Assembly: GCA_019925795.1 (NCBI GenBank)
Contig: CM034312.1
Coordinates: 86,431,528 to 86,495,527, forward strand
Direction: 5' to 3'
DNA from: Dendrobium chrysotoxum
Lineage: Eukaryota > Streptophyta > Magnoliopsida > Asparagales > Orchidaceae
DNA length: 64,000 nucleotides
The notes under the pieces are model-generated. The model did not search any database. It saw only the letters and a list, made by a program, of their open reading frames with translations, and was not told where the DNA came from. The position numbers and the translations under genes are program-made. Of this stretch, positions 34,748 to 45,929 are shown one piece after another; position 1 is the first letter of the stretch, and the number at the start of each line of letters is the position of its first letter.

Positions 34748-35358
34748 TTGAACAAGAACTTAAATGTGTTAAAGACAACACAGGAGTTGGTTCAAGGAGC
34801 ACAACTAGTTCAAGTAATATTACAAACATTCTTACTACAACAACAAGAACAACATCAAGCCTTTATCTCAAAATATATAATGGATTGCATGGCTTTAATT
34901 CATATGTATCAACAAAAATTAGTAAAATGCTCAATCTAATTTGGACAATGAATGATGGCTTAGAAATTAACAATGAAGGTCAAAAGTTTAATGTCATAGC
35001 ATGATGGATAAGCAACCAAACTAAATATCGTGTACTTTCAAGAGTTATTGTTGACATACTATCCATATCAATTAGTACAGTAGCTTTAGAGTCCACATTC
35101 AGTGCATATGAAAGAATAGTTGATATATATCTCTCCAAACCAGGGGTTGATACTGTACAAGCTCTTTTATGTGGCTCTAATTGAGTTCGTTGTCACTATG
35201 AATTGAAAAGAATGGTCAAGATAATTATATCGATCACATTTTACTTTTTCTCATCAAATTTATTTGTTTTAATATTGAATAATAACATATGAATATGTGA
35301 TGCTCTTTTCTTTTGTAGGAAGAAGAAGATGAAGTGAGGTGGAGATTCCCTTGCTAGT
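34748..35358 (+). pseudogene. hAT transposase C-terminal remnant, unit 2
   Basis: Counterpart of 14740-15350 with the same two stops and the same dimerisation motifs. Non-functional. Confidence 0.75.
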
Positions 35359-35707
35359 TACTTAAGAAGTTAAGAGGTTGGAAATATAAATCATCTATAT
35401 ATTCTTTTTAATGGGTAGTGCAATTCCAAATACATTTTTGTATGATGTGATGATATACAAAAATTTATGTTTTCACATTTTTATTTTTCAACATTTTATT
35501 TTATGCTTACATAAAAATTGCATTTGATTATTGGAGGGTCAATTTAAGCTCATATATTAATTTCATGTGTTACTCAATTTTTTTTAAATAAACGTTGAAG
35601 TTTATAACATATCACGACTAGTTTAGTTATTTATTATAATTAAAAATAAATTTTAATTCTTTGTTAGAACTATATATTTTTTTAAAAAATAAAATTTAAA
35701 ATTTAAA

Positions 35708-35915
35708 ATTAATTAATTGAGCTCAACAAAAGACTTGAGGTTGAGCTTTCCAAAAAAGCTCAAGCTTGATAATTTATGAATAAGCCTAACTCGACTACTC
35801 GCCTTCTATGTTGGTAATTTATGAACGAGTCGAGCTTGAGTTCGAACTAATTAAAATTAAATAAGCTTAATTTAATATGACAGATACATGACATGACTTG
35901 ACTCGTTTACATCTG
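35708..35915. mobile_element. hAT 3' terminal region, unit 2
   Basis: Counterpart of 15700-15907 with the GAGCTCAA words and CAGATGTAAACGAGTC end (minus). Confidence 0.5.
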
Positions 35916-36136
35916 TAATGATTGGCCTCCCTAACCCAGGTTGCGAAAGCATTGGGTGGCTCTAGGCGGAGCACAAGTCACTCGACCGTTGGGCTACTAG
36001 CTCCTATCTAAAAGAGTACTCTTTTGCTAATTTAATTACCTATTAGCTACTTTAAAAAACTCCCGCCGTTGGTGTTAACCTGCGCTTTATAGCCCATCGG
36101 CTCGGCTCGGCTCGGCTTAGCTAATAAATCAATTTA

Positions 36137-36186
36137 GAAAGACCGGGTCCATGCAATTATTTTTCGGGCAGCTCGTGGGCTCCACG
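36137..36186 (+). repeat. P block, copy 4
   Basis: GAAAGACCGGGTCCATGCAA, TTTTTCGGGCAGCTCGTGGG, CTCCACG, with TTTATAAT at about 36212. Confidence 0.75.
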
Positions 36187-36237
36187 CCCTACCCGAAGTC
36201 TCCCCGCTATCAGTTTATAATGTGGGGAAGTGAGCAG

Positions 36238-38017
36238 TTAGGGGAGCAGGGGATCAGCGGATATAAGGTGAGCAGGATTGGGGAGAGAAGAGATGTGTAG
36301 CAGTGGCTGCTGTGGGTGATGGGGGAGAAGAGATGTAAGGTGATGTGCTGGAAACTGGGACAAGATTGAGGAGAGTCTTAAGTTGCAGTGGTGAATTCTG
36401 TGGAGGATGGGATTAGTTTGTGAGAAGATTGACGGTTTGAGCCATGGGAAACAGGCACGATTGACGGCTTTGAGAACTGAGATGGTGGCATGTTGGTGAT
36501 CTTTTGTAGAGGAGATGTTAAGGTAATTTCATTTCAGTTGATTTAGAGGGCATGGTTAAGTTCTAACAAATTGTAGGAATGATTGTTGGATGCATGAAAC
36601 GGTAAACGGTGGCTTTTCGAAGCGTTGTAGTAAATATAGATGGTGGAGCCACAGGAGAGATGCAGATAGTTGGTTGTTGTTTTGAAATTTCTGAAAGAGA
36701 GGATTTGTTGGGATCTTCGAGTCTTCTGCACCATAAATCTGTGGTGGAGAGGGTGGACTGCAGCGCATGAGTGGTTCGTGAGATGATTGGACAGAAAGAG
36801 GGTACAGACCATTAGAGTGGCGACCTGAAGAATGATTCAATTTGTCTTCACTGGTAAGTTTGAGGGATGTGAAGAAGGCTAGGGAGGAGAAGCTTCTGTT
36901 GAGGCATCAGCATGGCACATGTGCCTGTGTGGGAGATCAATAAAGGTTTTCTGTAGCCGACAAGTACTTGGCCCAGGCTGTTGTGTGGAGCGGAAAGTTG
37001 GAGGCGGTTAATGTAGGAAGTTGGATGAGAGATCGCACCTGAAGTGAAAAACAAATCAAGTGGGGACGAGTTAGACGAAGCCACCAGAGCTTTTGAATGT
37101 TTGATGATTAGTAGACGAGGGGTAAGACAAGCTTCGATCGGTGCCAGCAGTTGAGGGCAAAATGTCTTCTTTTCCCGCAGATTTGACATGAAATGATTGG
37201 AGAGGATTGTCGGCCATCTCTGTTGGATGAAATGGAGTGTCCTTCATGTTTGGACAGGTAGTTCTGACAGTTATAGCGCGCCCACAAGAGAATATGTAGT
37301 TGGTTCAGCATCGGTAAGCTAAAAGAGCCAGATGGGAACAATAAACTGCTTCTAAGTTCATTGTTGATGTTGATTTTCTCACTGTATAGGTGGGAGTAAA
37401 TATCATCTTGGCTGCTGGGTGTGAATCTAATTCTAATGGCTGCTTTGAAGGTTTATTAAGTGGAGGCAAATCATCGAGGATGTGAAGATCTTTGTGGTCT
37501 TTGTGACAGCCAGCAAAGGCAATGTTGTTGACAAGAGTTTTTATTTGAGTGAGGTGTCCCGCCATGGTGTTGAACTTCATAGAGATGCTGTTAGTTCATT
37601 TTTCAATTAAATGATTCGAGAATAATTTGTGGACTACAGACATCTTTCCATGGTTGATCAAATTTCAAAGCAGGTGCCTAAAGTTTAGGACATAGGGGAG
37701 GATAGAGGGGGTGATGGTTGAGTATAAAGCTGCAGCAAGATTTTGGCCAGTGAATCATGAAGCGGTGTAATGAAGGCTAGGAAGAATAAGAACTGTAACA
37801 TTCATGGTAGTTTTGGCGAGGCGAGCTGTGGAACCATCTAGAAATCCATTTAATCTGTTGGCCTTGAAGATTTTGATAATTTGGGATCTCCACAATTTGT
37901 AGATGTCATGTTGAGTTGAGCCGTGATGATGTTCAGATTTGACATGAGAAATTTAAGTGGAGTGGAGTGGAATGGAATGGGTTCTTCATTGAGAGAGGAA
38001 GAAGGAGAATGCCCCAT
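36238..38017 (-). pseudogene. Ty1/copia gag-protease-pre-integrase pseudogene, unit 2
   Basis: Counterpart of 16230-18022. Gag ATG at 38017. CQICGKRRHFALNC at 37188-37147 is the clearest zinc knuckle and is preceded in frame by NCQNYLSKHEGHS. QVLVGYRKPLLISHTG lies in the open frame 37189-36848, and pre-integrase motifs at 36840-36556. About 2% different from unit 1. Broken by frameshifts, and the polymerase domains are absent. Confidence 0.85.
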
Positions 38018-38184
38018 TGTTGTAATAAGGGTGAGGAACAGAGAATACAAGCTGCTGTTAAGCAAGCATACCTTGAAGAATTACAGAGAACTAAAAAGAA
38101 GCAAAAACAGATAATAGGAACGGAGAAAACTAAGAGTAAGAACCAAGAACCTCACATCTTTACATTCATATACAATACAACACA

Positions 38185-38451
38185 ATATTGATGGATATAT
38201 ACCCTAAACGTGCTAGAGTTTGGGAGTTTTATTGAACTTTATTGTTCAGATTCTTTGATGCAGGTACTGTTGAATGGCTGAAAAGAGAAGGCAGCACTCG
38301 CAGCTGCTCCACTTCCTGCTGTGCTTGGTATGAGTACTGCTTGTGGTCATTTGGTTACTGCCTTTTATCCAGAATTGAGCTGATTAGCTTTGTATCCTGC
38401 AACAAAACTCCGTTTAAGGCCATCATAGCTATATGCAAAAGAAACTCTTAA
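38185..38451 (+). other. Unidentified conserved exon-like segment, copy 2
   Basis: Counterpart of 18185-18454. Reads GTVEWLKREGSTRSC in one frame and KAALAAAPLPAVLG in the other. Both remain open as in copy 1. Confidence 0.35.
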
Positions 38452-40384
38452 ATTTTTATAAGAATTTTTTTTTTTTAAAGATGTTGTGAGTATAATTAAA
38501 ATTTTTCCTCTTTTCAAAGTTAAAGAACAATTTTCTTATAACTATAACATTCTTACAAATTTCTTTGTGAAAAATCTCTGTCAATACAAAAAATTTCTGA
38601 AGAAGTGCAATAAAGGTTACTGCGAAACAGAAATAAAATAGTGATTTGTAAAGCAAAATTGTGAAAAACAAGTATTCAGCGCAATCATATCTGTTAATTT
38701 TACTTCAGAGTTCTTTACCACAGCTGAAGATATTCTGTCCCCGACTACTTCTGGGAGTGTTTAAGCAGTTCATTTACTATAACTAATATATTTTATTTGC
38801 TAATTGCAGCATATCTCAGCTTAAATTAACTGCCAAAACTCAATGCAAATGATCTTAAATGCATCCATAGAACACTGTACTAAGCAATCAAGAGTAGATA
38901 TGCATAGGCCTCTCTGAAACTCAAAACATTTTCAGAATGCAGACTTGTAGAGATCTTCCACAATGTTTAGTAAGGATTACTGATGCACCTTATATCTTCT
39001 CCCCATTGTTTATCTTGTGCCATTAATTTAAGCATTTAATAAATCCTCTGCAACTCCTTGCAGCCAGCCATTCAATAACATCTCCAAATTTTCCTTGCAC
39101 ACTTGGCTTCGTTTGGGACAACTTTCTTACTATTTTATTTTTCAGATCACAATCATAATTTCTATTTGACCATTATTTTTTTACTATTTTGAGAAAAATT
39201 TTATGCTAGTAAGTTGCTTTCTAAAACAACTTTTAAAAAAAATTATTTTCTACACAACAACTTTACAACCACCTTTATAAAAAACTATAATCTTCACATA
39301 TGAATCTTTAATTTTGTCAAACACTTAGTGTAAGCACACCATTAATAAATGAAGATTACTCATGTTTCAGCATTATTTTTCGGGGAAAAGAAAATATTGT
39401 ACTAAATATTTTGATATAAATATTTTTCAAGATAAAAAAAATGAGTTATTAAAATATTGCAAATATTCATTAGTTTTCTATATGAAATTTGAGATGTAAT
39501 TGATATTATACCCTCCTTAATTTGCAACTACAATATTTTAGAAAAGTTCATAATTTTTTGTGATGATATTAAAATCAAACAAAATATTTGTTTCATGCTG
39601 GACTTGAAATCAAAATCATTTTGAGTCAATTCGACTCAAAATAATTCTGATTTCAAGTCGACTCAAAATTACATATATATAATTTTGAGCGGATAAAAAT
39701 TATATTCGATTAAATCAATATCAGCAAATTTTAAATCTACTCAATTTGATTTTGAAGCGAAACTTCAAATCTAATTGAGTTGATTTTAAATAAGATCAAA
39801 ATTTAATCAAAATTATTATTTAAAAAAAAATTTAACAGATAATAATAATAATAAAATGAATTGGCAATGGGTGGCGACATCAACATATTTAATGAGGGGT
39901 TGATAGGGACAAAGATAACAAATTAATATTCTCTCTCTCTTTTTTGTTTGAATGAAGCAATATTTTCCATCTGAATCATTGAATGTTTTTTATTCATTTC
40001 AAATCATTATGTTGACAAAGGCAAAATCTTTTAGTCAACAAACAAAAGCATTGTAAGTTGTCGGAAATTGCAGTTGTACCTTAAGAAGATACAATCCAAA
40101 ATTGCAGTTGTACCTAAAAAAAGGTCAATCTTGTAAAGAAAGAAATCTGGTTATTATATTTTTAGTTAATTATTAAGGTGAGGTGTAGCAGTCAGGTTGA
40201 TCATATTGAGAGATAAGGAATCTTTATCTCATGATTTGATGAGGATTTTTATAAGTTGACAGTTTGGCTGTGGCAGGCACAAAGGCGGGGGGTTTTTGTC
40301 TTAATAGAATGATGAGGGGTCGCTTTTAATGATTTTGTAAATTCATTAGTGACTAATTAATATTTAATTAGTTTTATTAATTTA
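38452..40384. other. AT-rich non-coding tail of unit 2
   Basis: Counterpart of 18455-20455 with several indels. MITE-like terminus at about 39108. Lacks the AT microsatellite expansion. No gene. Confidence 0.5.
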
Positions 40385-40479
40385 AAGTTACCTTTGCAGT
40401 TAAGCTTAGCTAATCAATAGTAATTAGGACTGTAAAATGTAAGCGAAGCCGCGGAAGGATGGGCCCGGCTTACATCAGG

Positions 40480-40680
40480 GAACATAAAGTAAAAGTACAT
40501 AATGCTATATTTGAAATATTATAGAGCGCCATGCTATTTTGCTCATATATCTCCAATGTACGCCTGCCCACCCTGCGACTCGGCTTTGTTTAAATAATAC
40601 AGTAATTATGTAAGGTCCACCGGGTTCAGCCAAGTTAGAAAGACCGCGTCCACGCAAGGATATTTCCGGGCGGCCGTGGA
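40480..40680 (+). repeat. U block copy 4 and P block copy 5
   Basis: GCTATATTTGAAATATTATA and ATGCTATTTTGCTCATAT (40504-40550), then GAAAGACCGCGTCCACGCAA with TTTCCGGGCGGCCGTGG at 40638-40679. This is the most diverged P copy and stands alone, with no copia sequence after it. Confidence 0.65.
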
Positions 40681-41357
40681 ACGGTGGAAGATATCTTTAG
40701 GTTTTCAATATTTGCCTCATGATTAAGAGTTGAGTGGATGTATTTTTGATGGTATATTAAAGATATTCTTGTGAAATATGAACTTACAATGACAATATAA
40801 AACTATTAAAAATTATTATTATTTTTTAAATATATAATTGATATCGTAATAACTCATATTTTGATCCAGTAAAATATTTTTTTAGGAGTTAATATAAGCC
40901 CAAATTAAAAAAAAGTCTTCGTCATTGTGCTTTAATTAAATTATTTTTTTTGTAATTTTTGGTCATTGATGCAAATCTTTAAAAAATTGATATATGTCGA
41001 TACAAGTGAAGGTTATGGGACTGTCAGGTGTCCATTTTTCAAATCAATTTTAGCAATATTTTATAAATATGATGAGCAATTTTATGAATATTTTTCTATG
41101 ATTTTTAAAACTCTCGATTTATAAATATAAAAAATTTATGAAAATTTTTCGCTAAAAATAAAATAATTACATATTTATAATTATATTATATTATTATTTT
41201 ATAATAAGATATCCTAAATCACTAACAAAATCTATTAAATAAGCAATTAATTCTCCCTTCAGTCGGCTAGCTATAGGAGAATGGAATTAGGTAAATTAGA
41301 GAGAAAAGTGAGGAGAGAGAGATATATTTAGGATTTGAAGGTGGTTGAGCAATTTTT
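40681..41357. other. AT-rich stretch without a gene
   Basis: No feature recognised. 40740-40860 loosely resembles 61870-61960, the left flank of another U block. Confidence 0.45.
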
Positions 41358-41912
41358 ATCAGCAGAATCCAAGTTGGATGGTTGAAGTGGAGGAATGCAT
41401 CAGGCTTATTGTGTGATAGAAAAGTACCTCTCAAACTTAAGGGAAAATTCTATAAGATGGTGGTGAGACCTGCAATGCTTTATGGTGCCGAATGTTGGCC
41501 ATTAAAAGAGAAGCATAATTCTAAGTTAAGTGTTGCAGAGATGAGGATGCTCAGGTGGATGAGTGGCTTTACCCTTAGAGATAGGATACGAAATGAGCAT
41601 ATTCGTGAAAAAGGTTGGAGTAGCTCCAGTGGAAGATAAGATTAGAGAGAGTCGCCTTAGATGGTTTGGTCACGTAAAACGGCGGCCTCCCGATGACCCG
41701 GTTAGGAAAGTAGAGGTCTTAGATTTGACTTATGTTAAGAAAGGTAGAGGTAGACCAAAAAAGACTTGGTTAGAAAATATTAAAAATGATCTTTCTTTAT
41801 TAGATTTAAACGAGAATTTGACTTTTAACAGGACACAATGGAGAAAAAGGATTCATGTAGCCGACCCCACGTAGTGGGATAAAGGCTTGATGTTGTTGTT
41901 GTTGTTGACCAT
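41358..41912 (+). mobile_element. 5'-truncated RTE-type LINE
   Basis: Only the 3' end of an RTE-clade LINE remains: the C-terminal part of the reverse transcriptase ORF and a GATG(TTG)n tail at about 41889-41908, typical of plant RTE elements, which end in short repeats rather than poly-A. The 5' break is at about 41358-41366. Confidence 0.85.
41382..41874 (+). pseudogene. RTE reverse transcriptase C-terminal remnant
   Basis: KWRNASGLLCDRKVPLKLKG, KFYKMVVRPAMLYGAECW and MRMLRWMSGFTLRDRIRNEH in the first frame, then after a frameshift near 41610 RWFGHVKRRPPDDPVRKVE, GRGRPKKTWLENIKNDL and ADPT before TAG at 41872. These are hallmark words of plant RTE ORFs. Truncated and frameshifted, so dead. 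Confidence 0.88.
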
Positions 41913-42407
41913 ATAGAGAAATTTGTTCGTCTCATTGTAAGGAATCATACCCTATTTTTGATAAAGAATTTTGTGTATTTTATATTTTATGCATTTTAAT
42001 TTGATCAAAACTTGCAAAAATTGTGATATCTTGATTTTTGACAAACCTTCACTGTATAGCTTTCGGTATGTGATAGATGCCAACAATATGAGCATTTTGA
42101 TTGTAATATCATTGAATTTCACTGGGTAAAATAAAAGTTATTAAATTTGTATGATTTGCACTGAATAAATAATTGAATATTTTTATTTAAGCATACTTTT
42201 AATACATATATTTAGAATGAAAAATGAGTGTATAATTGTGTAATAACTAGTCGTTATTACTGTTATAATAATATAATAATAATATATATGAAGACAAGTA
42301 AAAATTTGATTTAACTAACATGGTTGGAGATTGACTAACCTATATAAAATGGTGGGCCGACAGATTTTTCTTTAAATATTATGGTTGGATGTTATTCACT
42401 ACTGATT
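41913..42407. other. AT-rich stretch without a gene
   Basis: Nothing recognised beyond AT-rich intergenic DNA. Confidence 0.45.
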
Positions 42408-42415
42408 CACGTGAT

Positions 42416-42529
42416 CATTAGCGAATTTAGGGGGGGGGGGGGGGGCTAGGGGGGCACGTGCCCCCCCTTCCAAAAAAAAAAAATTTCTTGTATAGGGAGC
42501 TCTTTGGGTGTAAGCCTCTCTTTCCATCT

Positions 42530-42583
<54 letters not shown>

Positions 42584-43257
42584 TCTCTCTCTTTCTCTCT
42601 CTTTGCCTTTTTGTTTTTATAGCTAGCAACCTCCCCCACTAGCCCTAGCTCTCCCTCTTTCCTCTCTCTCTCTCTCTCTCTCTCCATGAGGAATGAGACT
42701 ACTTTTCTCTCTTTATTTTTACATTATTAGTTTTTTAAATTAAAGTTTCATCAAATTTTTTTATATTTTTAAAACTCCAAATTTTAATTTATAGGAAATT
42801 TATGTAATTAAAATCAACAAATTACATTTGAGAAGAATTATATTTAAATTTAAATCAAGTAGCTTAAAATATGCTTATTATACATTTTTATATATTTTTA
42901 ATATACTTTTATAATAAAAAGATGCAATTTTTTTAAAATATTTATTACTCGTTGTAAAATATTTTTTAGTTATATTTTTATTTAAATTAGATATGAAAAT
43001 ATACGGTAGAAGAATAGTTGAAATAGATTAGTATGATAATATATAGTTTAAATAAATTTGTGTTGAAATTAATTTAGATGAGTATGATAATAAATTTTTT
43101 TTCATTATTATAAATTTTTTTTTCTTATAATTAAATAATAATAATAAAATAAATTAAAATCATAATGTGAATTTCAAACTAAAATGAAAAGCATGAGGGT
43201 ATTTTTAAAGTCAAAATTTTGTGCCCCCGTTGATAAAAAATCCTAGCTCCGCCACTG
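42416..43257. mobile_element. Non-autonomous hAT element, 842 bp
   Basis: Flanked by the exact 8-bp direct repeat CACGTGAT (42408-42415 and 43258-43265), the target-site length of hAT elements. The right terminus read inward is CAGTGGCGGAGCTAGG, a classic hAT end. The left is CATTAGCGAATTTAGG, matching at 11 of 16 positions. No transposase. Inside are a G-run (42430-42446), a CCCCCCC/poly-A tract, two (CT)n blocks and AT-rich DNA. Open frames of repeated Arg-Glu on the minus strand are artefacts of the CT repeat. Confidence 0.85.
42534..42685. repeat. (CT)n microsatellites
   Basis: Two CT-rich runs (about 42534-42603 and 42661-42684) inside the hAT element. Confidence 0.95.
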
Positions 43258-43265
43258 CACGTGAT

Positions 43266-44299
43266 ACACTGACAACTAATTTATTATTAGAAAACACTCT
43301 CTAACCTATGATTTCTTACTTGTTTAGTATGATTACTAAAATGTATGTCACTGATTTATTGTTACTGCACAACTTTATAATTACTGTACTGTTTTGCTAT
43401 TACTGTACGGATTTATTATTACTGTATTATTTTACTAATACTAATTTTATTGATACCGTTACGGATATCAATACTGTTATTGATACTACTATTGATTTAT
43501 TGTTACAGTTCTTGTTATTAATTCATTGTATTGTATTGATTATTGATATTGATTTAATACTTATGTAGAATGATTGGGTAACATGTGTACATCATTATAG
43601 GATTTTATTATATTAATATAATTTTGACAGTCTTCACCGATGATTTAGTTTTACCACTTTATATGATTTTTTTACTGATTGATAGTACTAATATGACTAC
43701 TGCTTTATTGAGTCGACACCTGTATTGATTTACTTATTTTTTTATCATATTATTTTACTGACTATAGACTTTATTGCAATAACATGTGCGTTTTGTTATT
43801 TCTGCATTGATCAATGATCATATGATTGTTATTATTATGATTTGACTGCTAACATGCATATTTCTTTGTCATGCTTTGAGTTCAATTGTATGATTTGATT
43901 ACTTGTTAGATTTTTTAGTTCATTATATGTGGTTAAACGAATTCAGATCAGGACAAGAGAACAAGAGTATGAGATTGACCAGAAACCTTCAAGTTCAAGT
44001 TCATGTTATTTTAACTATTTTTTTATACTTAGAGTAGATTATTTGTACTATGATTTTATAGATCATGAACAATATACATGATTATTGGGTAAATGAATAA
44101 AGATTTACATATCGATATTTTGATCAATAGTTTTATTTCCCCTTAGTATTTATATCAATAAAAAAATTACGTAGCTCTGATTGTTGTATATTTAAAAATA
44201 AAAAAATTAATTTTTTCAATTTAGATTCTAAAATGTCAGAGATATAACATATAAGATCATTATAATTGACATTTTTTTCTTATAATTAATAACTAAGGA
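43266..44299. other. Low-complexity AT-rich stretch
   Basis: 43300-43560 is built from loose ATTACTGTA/ATTGATAT words and gives a composition-driven 86-residue open frame (43308-43568) with no family resemblance. The rest is plain AT-rich DNA. Confidence 0.5.
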
Positions 44300-44420
44300 G
44301 AATTGGGCTCAAAGAAGTCATCCACGAGTCAGCTCAATGTCAGCTCGGGATGCTAATAATTTCTATGCTATATTTAATATATTATTCATGAGCATGCTAT
44401 TATGCTATTAAATGTTAGAA
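44300..44420. repeat. U block, copy 5
   Basis: GGAGAATTGGGCTCAAAGAA, GTCATCCACGAGTC, AATGTCAGCTCGGGATGCTA and ATGCTATATTTAATATATT. The lead-in GGAGAATTGGGCTCAAA is shared with the copy at 62008. No P block follows within 500 bp. Confidence 0.6.
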
Positions 44421-44990
44421 ATACTTCCATCAATTAAAATTTTTCATACCAAAATAAGATTTTCGCCGGCGTGCGTCGGACCCATCATCCAACTCTACCG
44501 TCAGGCATAGAAGATCGACGTGGAAGATCACCAAACATCCGTCGGGTCCCCCCCCCCCCCCCCCCAAAAAAAAAAAAAACAAAAATACTATGCTAAATCT
44601 GTTGTGCTTAATATCGGACCATCTATGGCTATCTTATTGGGATACTTTTAGTTGGACGAATCTATCTAATGTGCTTTTCTTTTGGAGGATATATACTTTA
44701 ATTGGATGCTTATGCAAGAGATGGTATACAAATAATTTTTTTTTGTTAGGGCTATGATGAGACCTTATATTTATATGTGATTGAATCATGCTATTTTCGC
44801 TCACCATGTTTCTCCTTCCGTCAAATCATTGGATATGTAGTTGCCTTCATTTTTGATTGTCTTGTGAACTTTTTTCTATGCTCCTTTTTGTATCTAGTAG
44901 TTTCTTCATGATGTTCAATTTTTTGGTCTATTGATCAATATTCAAATTCCCTTATAATTTTTTATGCATTAACGAAATTGATTGGCCATG
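44421..44990. other. Stretch left of the gypsy element
   Basis: A poly-C/poly-A run lies at 44548-44579. TCGCCGGCGTGCGTCGG-type GC-rich words sit at 44464-44510. No gene. Confidence 0.45.
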
Positions 44991-44995
44991 CCACT
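44991..44995. repeat. Left target-site duplication CCACT
   Basis: CCACT directly before the 5' LTR; the same five bases follow the 3' LTR at 55563-55567. Together they prove an intact insertion. Confidence 0.93.
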
Positions 44996-45879
44996 TGACA
45001 TATCGCCAAAAAATCATCTTGATCAGGCACGAATCTCGAGGAAAATCTCAAGTTGGAAACTTCAAAAATTATTTCGGAGACCATTTAAACCCCGATTTCA
45101 GCAAGCTTATAGTCGAACTGAGCGTCTCGGAAATACGAATCCAACAACACCAAATTCGACTCAATCCGAGCCCAAGTGAGTCCAAATCAAGTACCCGAAG
45201 CGCTGTTGAAAGCTTCAAACAGCTATTTGAGTTACCAAACGGTCTCCGATTTTGATGAGCTTATAGTCGAATCGAGCGGCTCGACGAGACGAATCCAACG
45301 AGCCCAAGATCGCAGAGTTCTGATATCATTAAGACCTTCAAATGCTTGATAAATGGTTCACGATCAAGGGATTCAATATCGGCCGTTCATCCGGATCACT
45401 CCTTATTTGCCCCTGATCCCTCATCTATTTACGGGCTATGCCACTTCAAATCCCGAGGGACGCCGGAATTCTGCCCAACGCCCGAGGGACGCCGGAATTC
45501 TGCCCAACGCCCGAGCAACACCGGAATTCTGCTCGACGCCGGAATTCTACCCGACGCCTGAGCGACGCCGGAATTCTTTCCAAGTGACGCCAAAATTCTG
45601 CCGGACACCCGAGTGACTCCGGAACTCTACTTGGCCTTGTAACTGATACTCATTGTAATCTGATCGTCCTGAATTTAAAGGATAAATCAACCTCGTGTAT
45701 TTCAAACAACACTAGTGGAACTCTTTCAACTGGGCGTGGCCCCGTGGTTTTTCCCTTTCCAGGGTTTTCCACGTAAAAATCCTGGTGTTTTTTCATTCTT
45801 CTGTTTGTGTGTTGGATATACGTACAACGCTGAAACGGAAATTTAAACTCTATCGCCGTGTATATTTGAGTCCGCAACA
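44996..45879 (+). repeat. 5' LTR (884 bp), missing the TATA segment
   Basis: Starts TGACATATCGCC and ends GAGTCCGCAACA. Relative to the 3' LTR it lacks about 165 bp right after GGGCTATGCCACT (45451), including the TATA box and the CCGCCGGAACA repeats. It has one extra 29-bp CCCGAGGGACGCCGGAATTC unit (45453-45510). Confidence 0.93.
45453..45640. repeat. LTR minisatellite (~29-bp units)
   Basis: Repeats of CCCGAGNRACNCCGGAATTC plus about nine bases, five to six units of decaying similarity. Copy number differs between the two LTRs. Confidence 0.85.
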
Positions 45880-45882
45880 GTT

Positions 45883-45898
45883 TGGCGCCGTCTGTGAG
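45883..45898 (+). promoter_or_regulatory. Primer-binding site
   Basis: TGGCGCCGTCTGTGAG, 3 bp inside the 5' LTR. This is the form common in plant Tat elements. I do not assign the tRNA with certainty. Confidence 0.85.
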
Positions 45899-45929
45899 AA
45901 ATTATCCCACCACTTCAAGTATTGCTACA

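Larger units (their letters stand above)
21975..40384. repeat. Tandem duplication, unit 2 (~18.4 kb)
   Basis: Second copy of the 1988-20455 segment in the same orientation. Differences include a poly-A shorter by 7 at about 24630, a longer poly-C at about 31943, about 25 extra bases in the palindrome array near 33430, loss of about 28 bp near 38980, and loss of the long AT microsatellite of unit 1. Similarity stops just after a TTTTATTAATT stretch at about 40384, where units 1 and 3 continue with GTGGTGACTCAGGTC. Confidence 0.95.

Noticed and set aside
42399..42687. Arg-Glu-rich open frames on the minus strand
   Set aside because: They are translations of (CT)n and poly-G tracts inside a hAT element.
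43308..43568. 86-residue Leu/Ile/Thr-rich open frame
   Set aside because: Built from loose ATTACTGTA/ATTGATAT repeats. Composition alone explains it.
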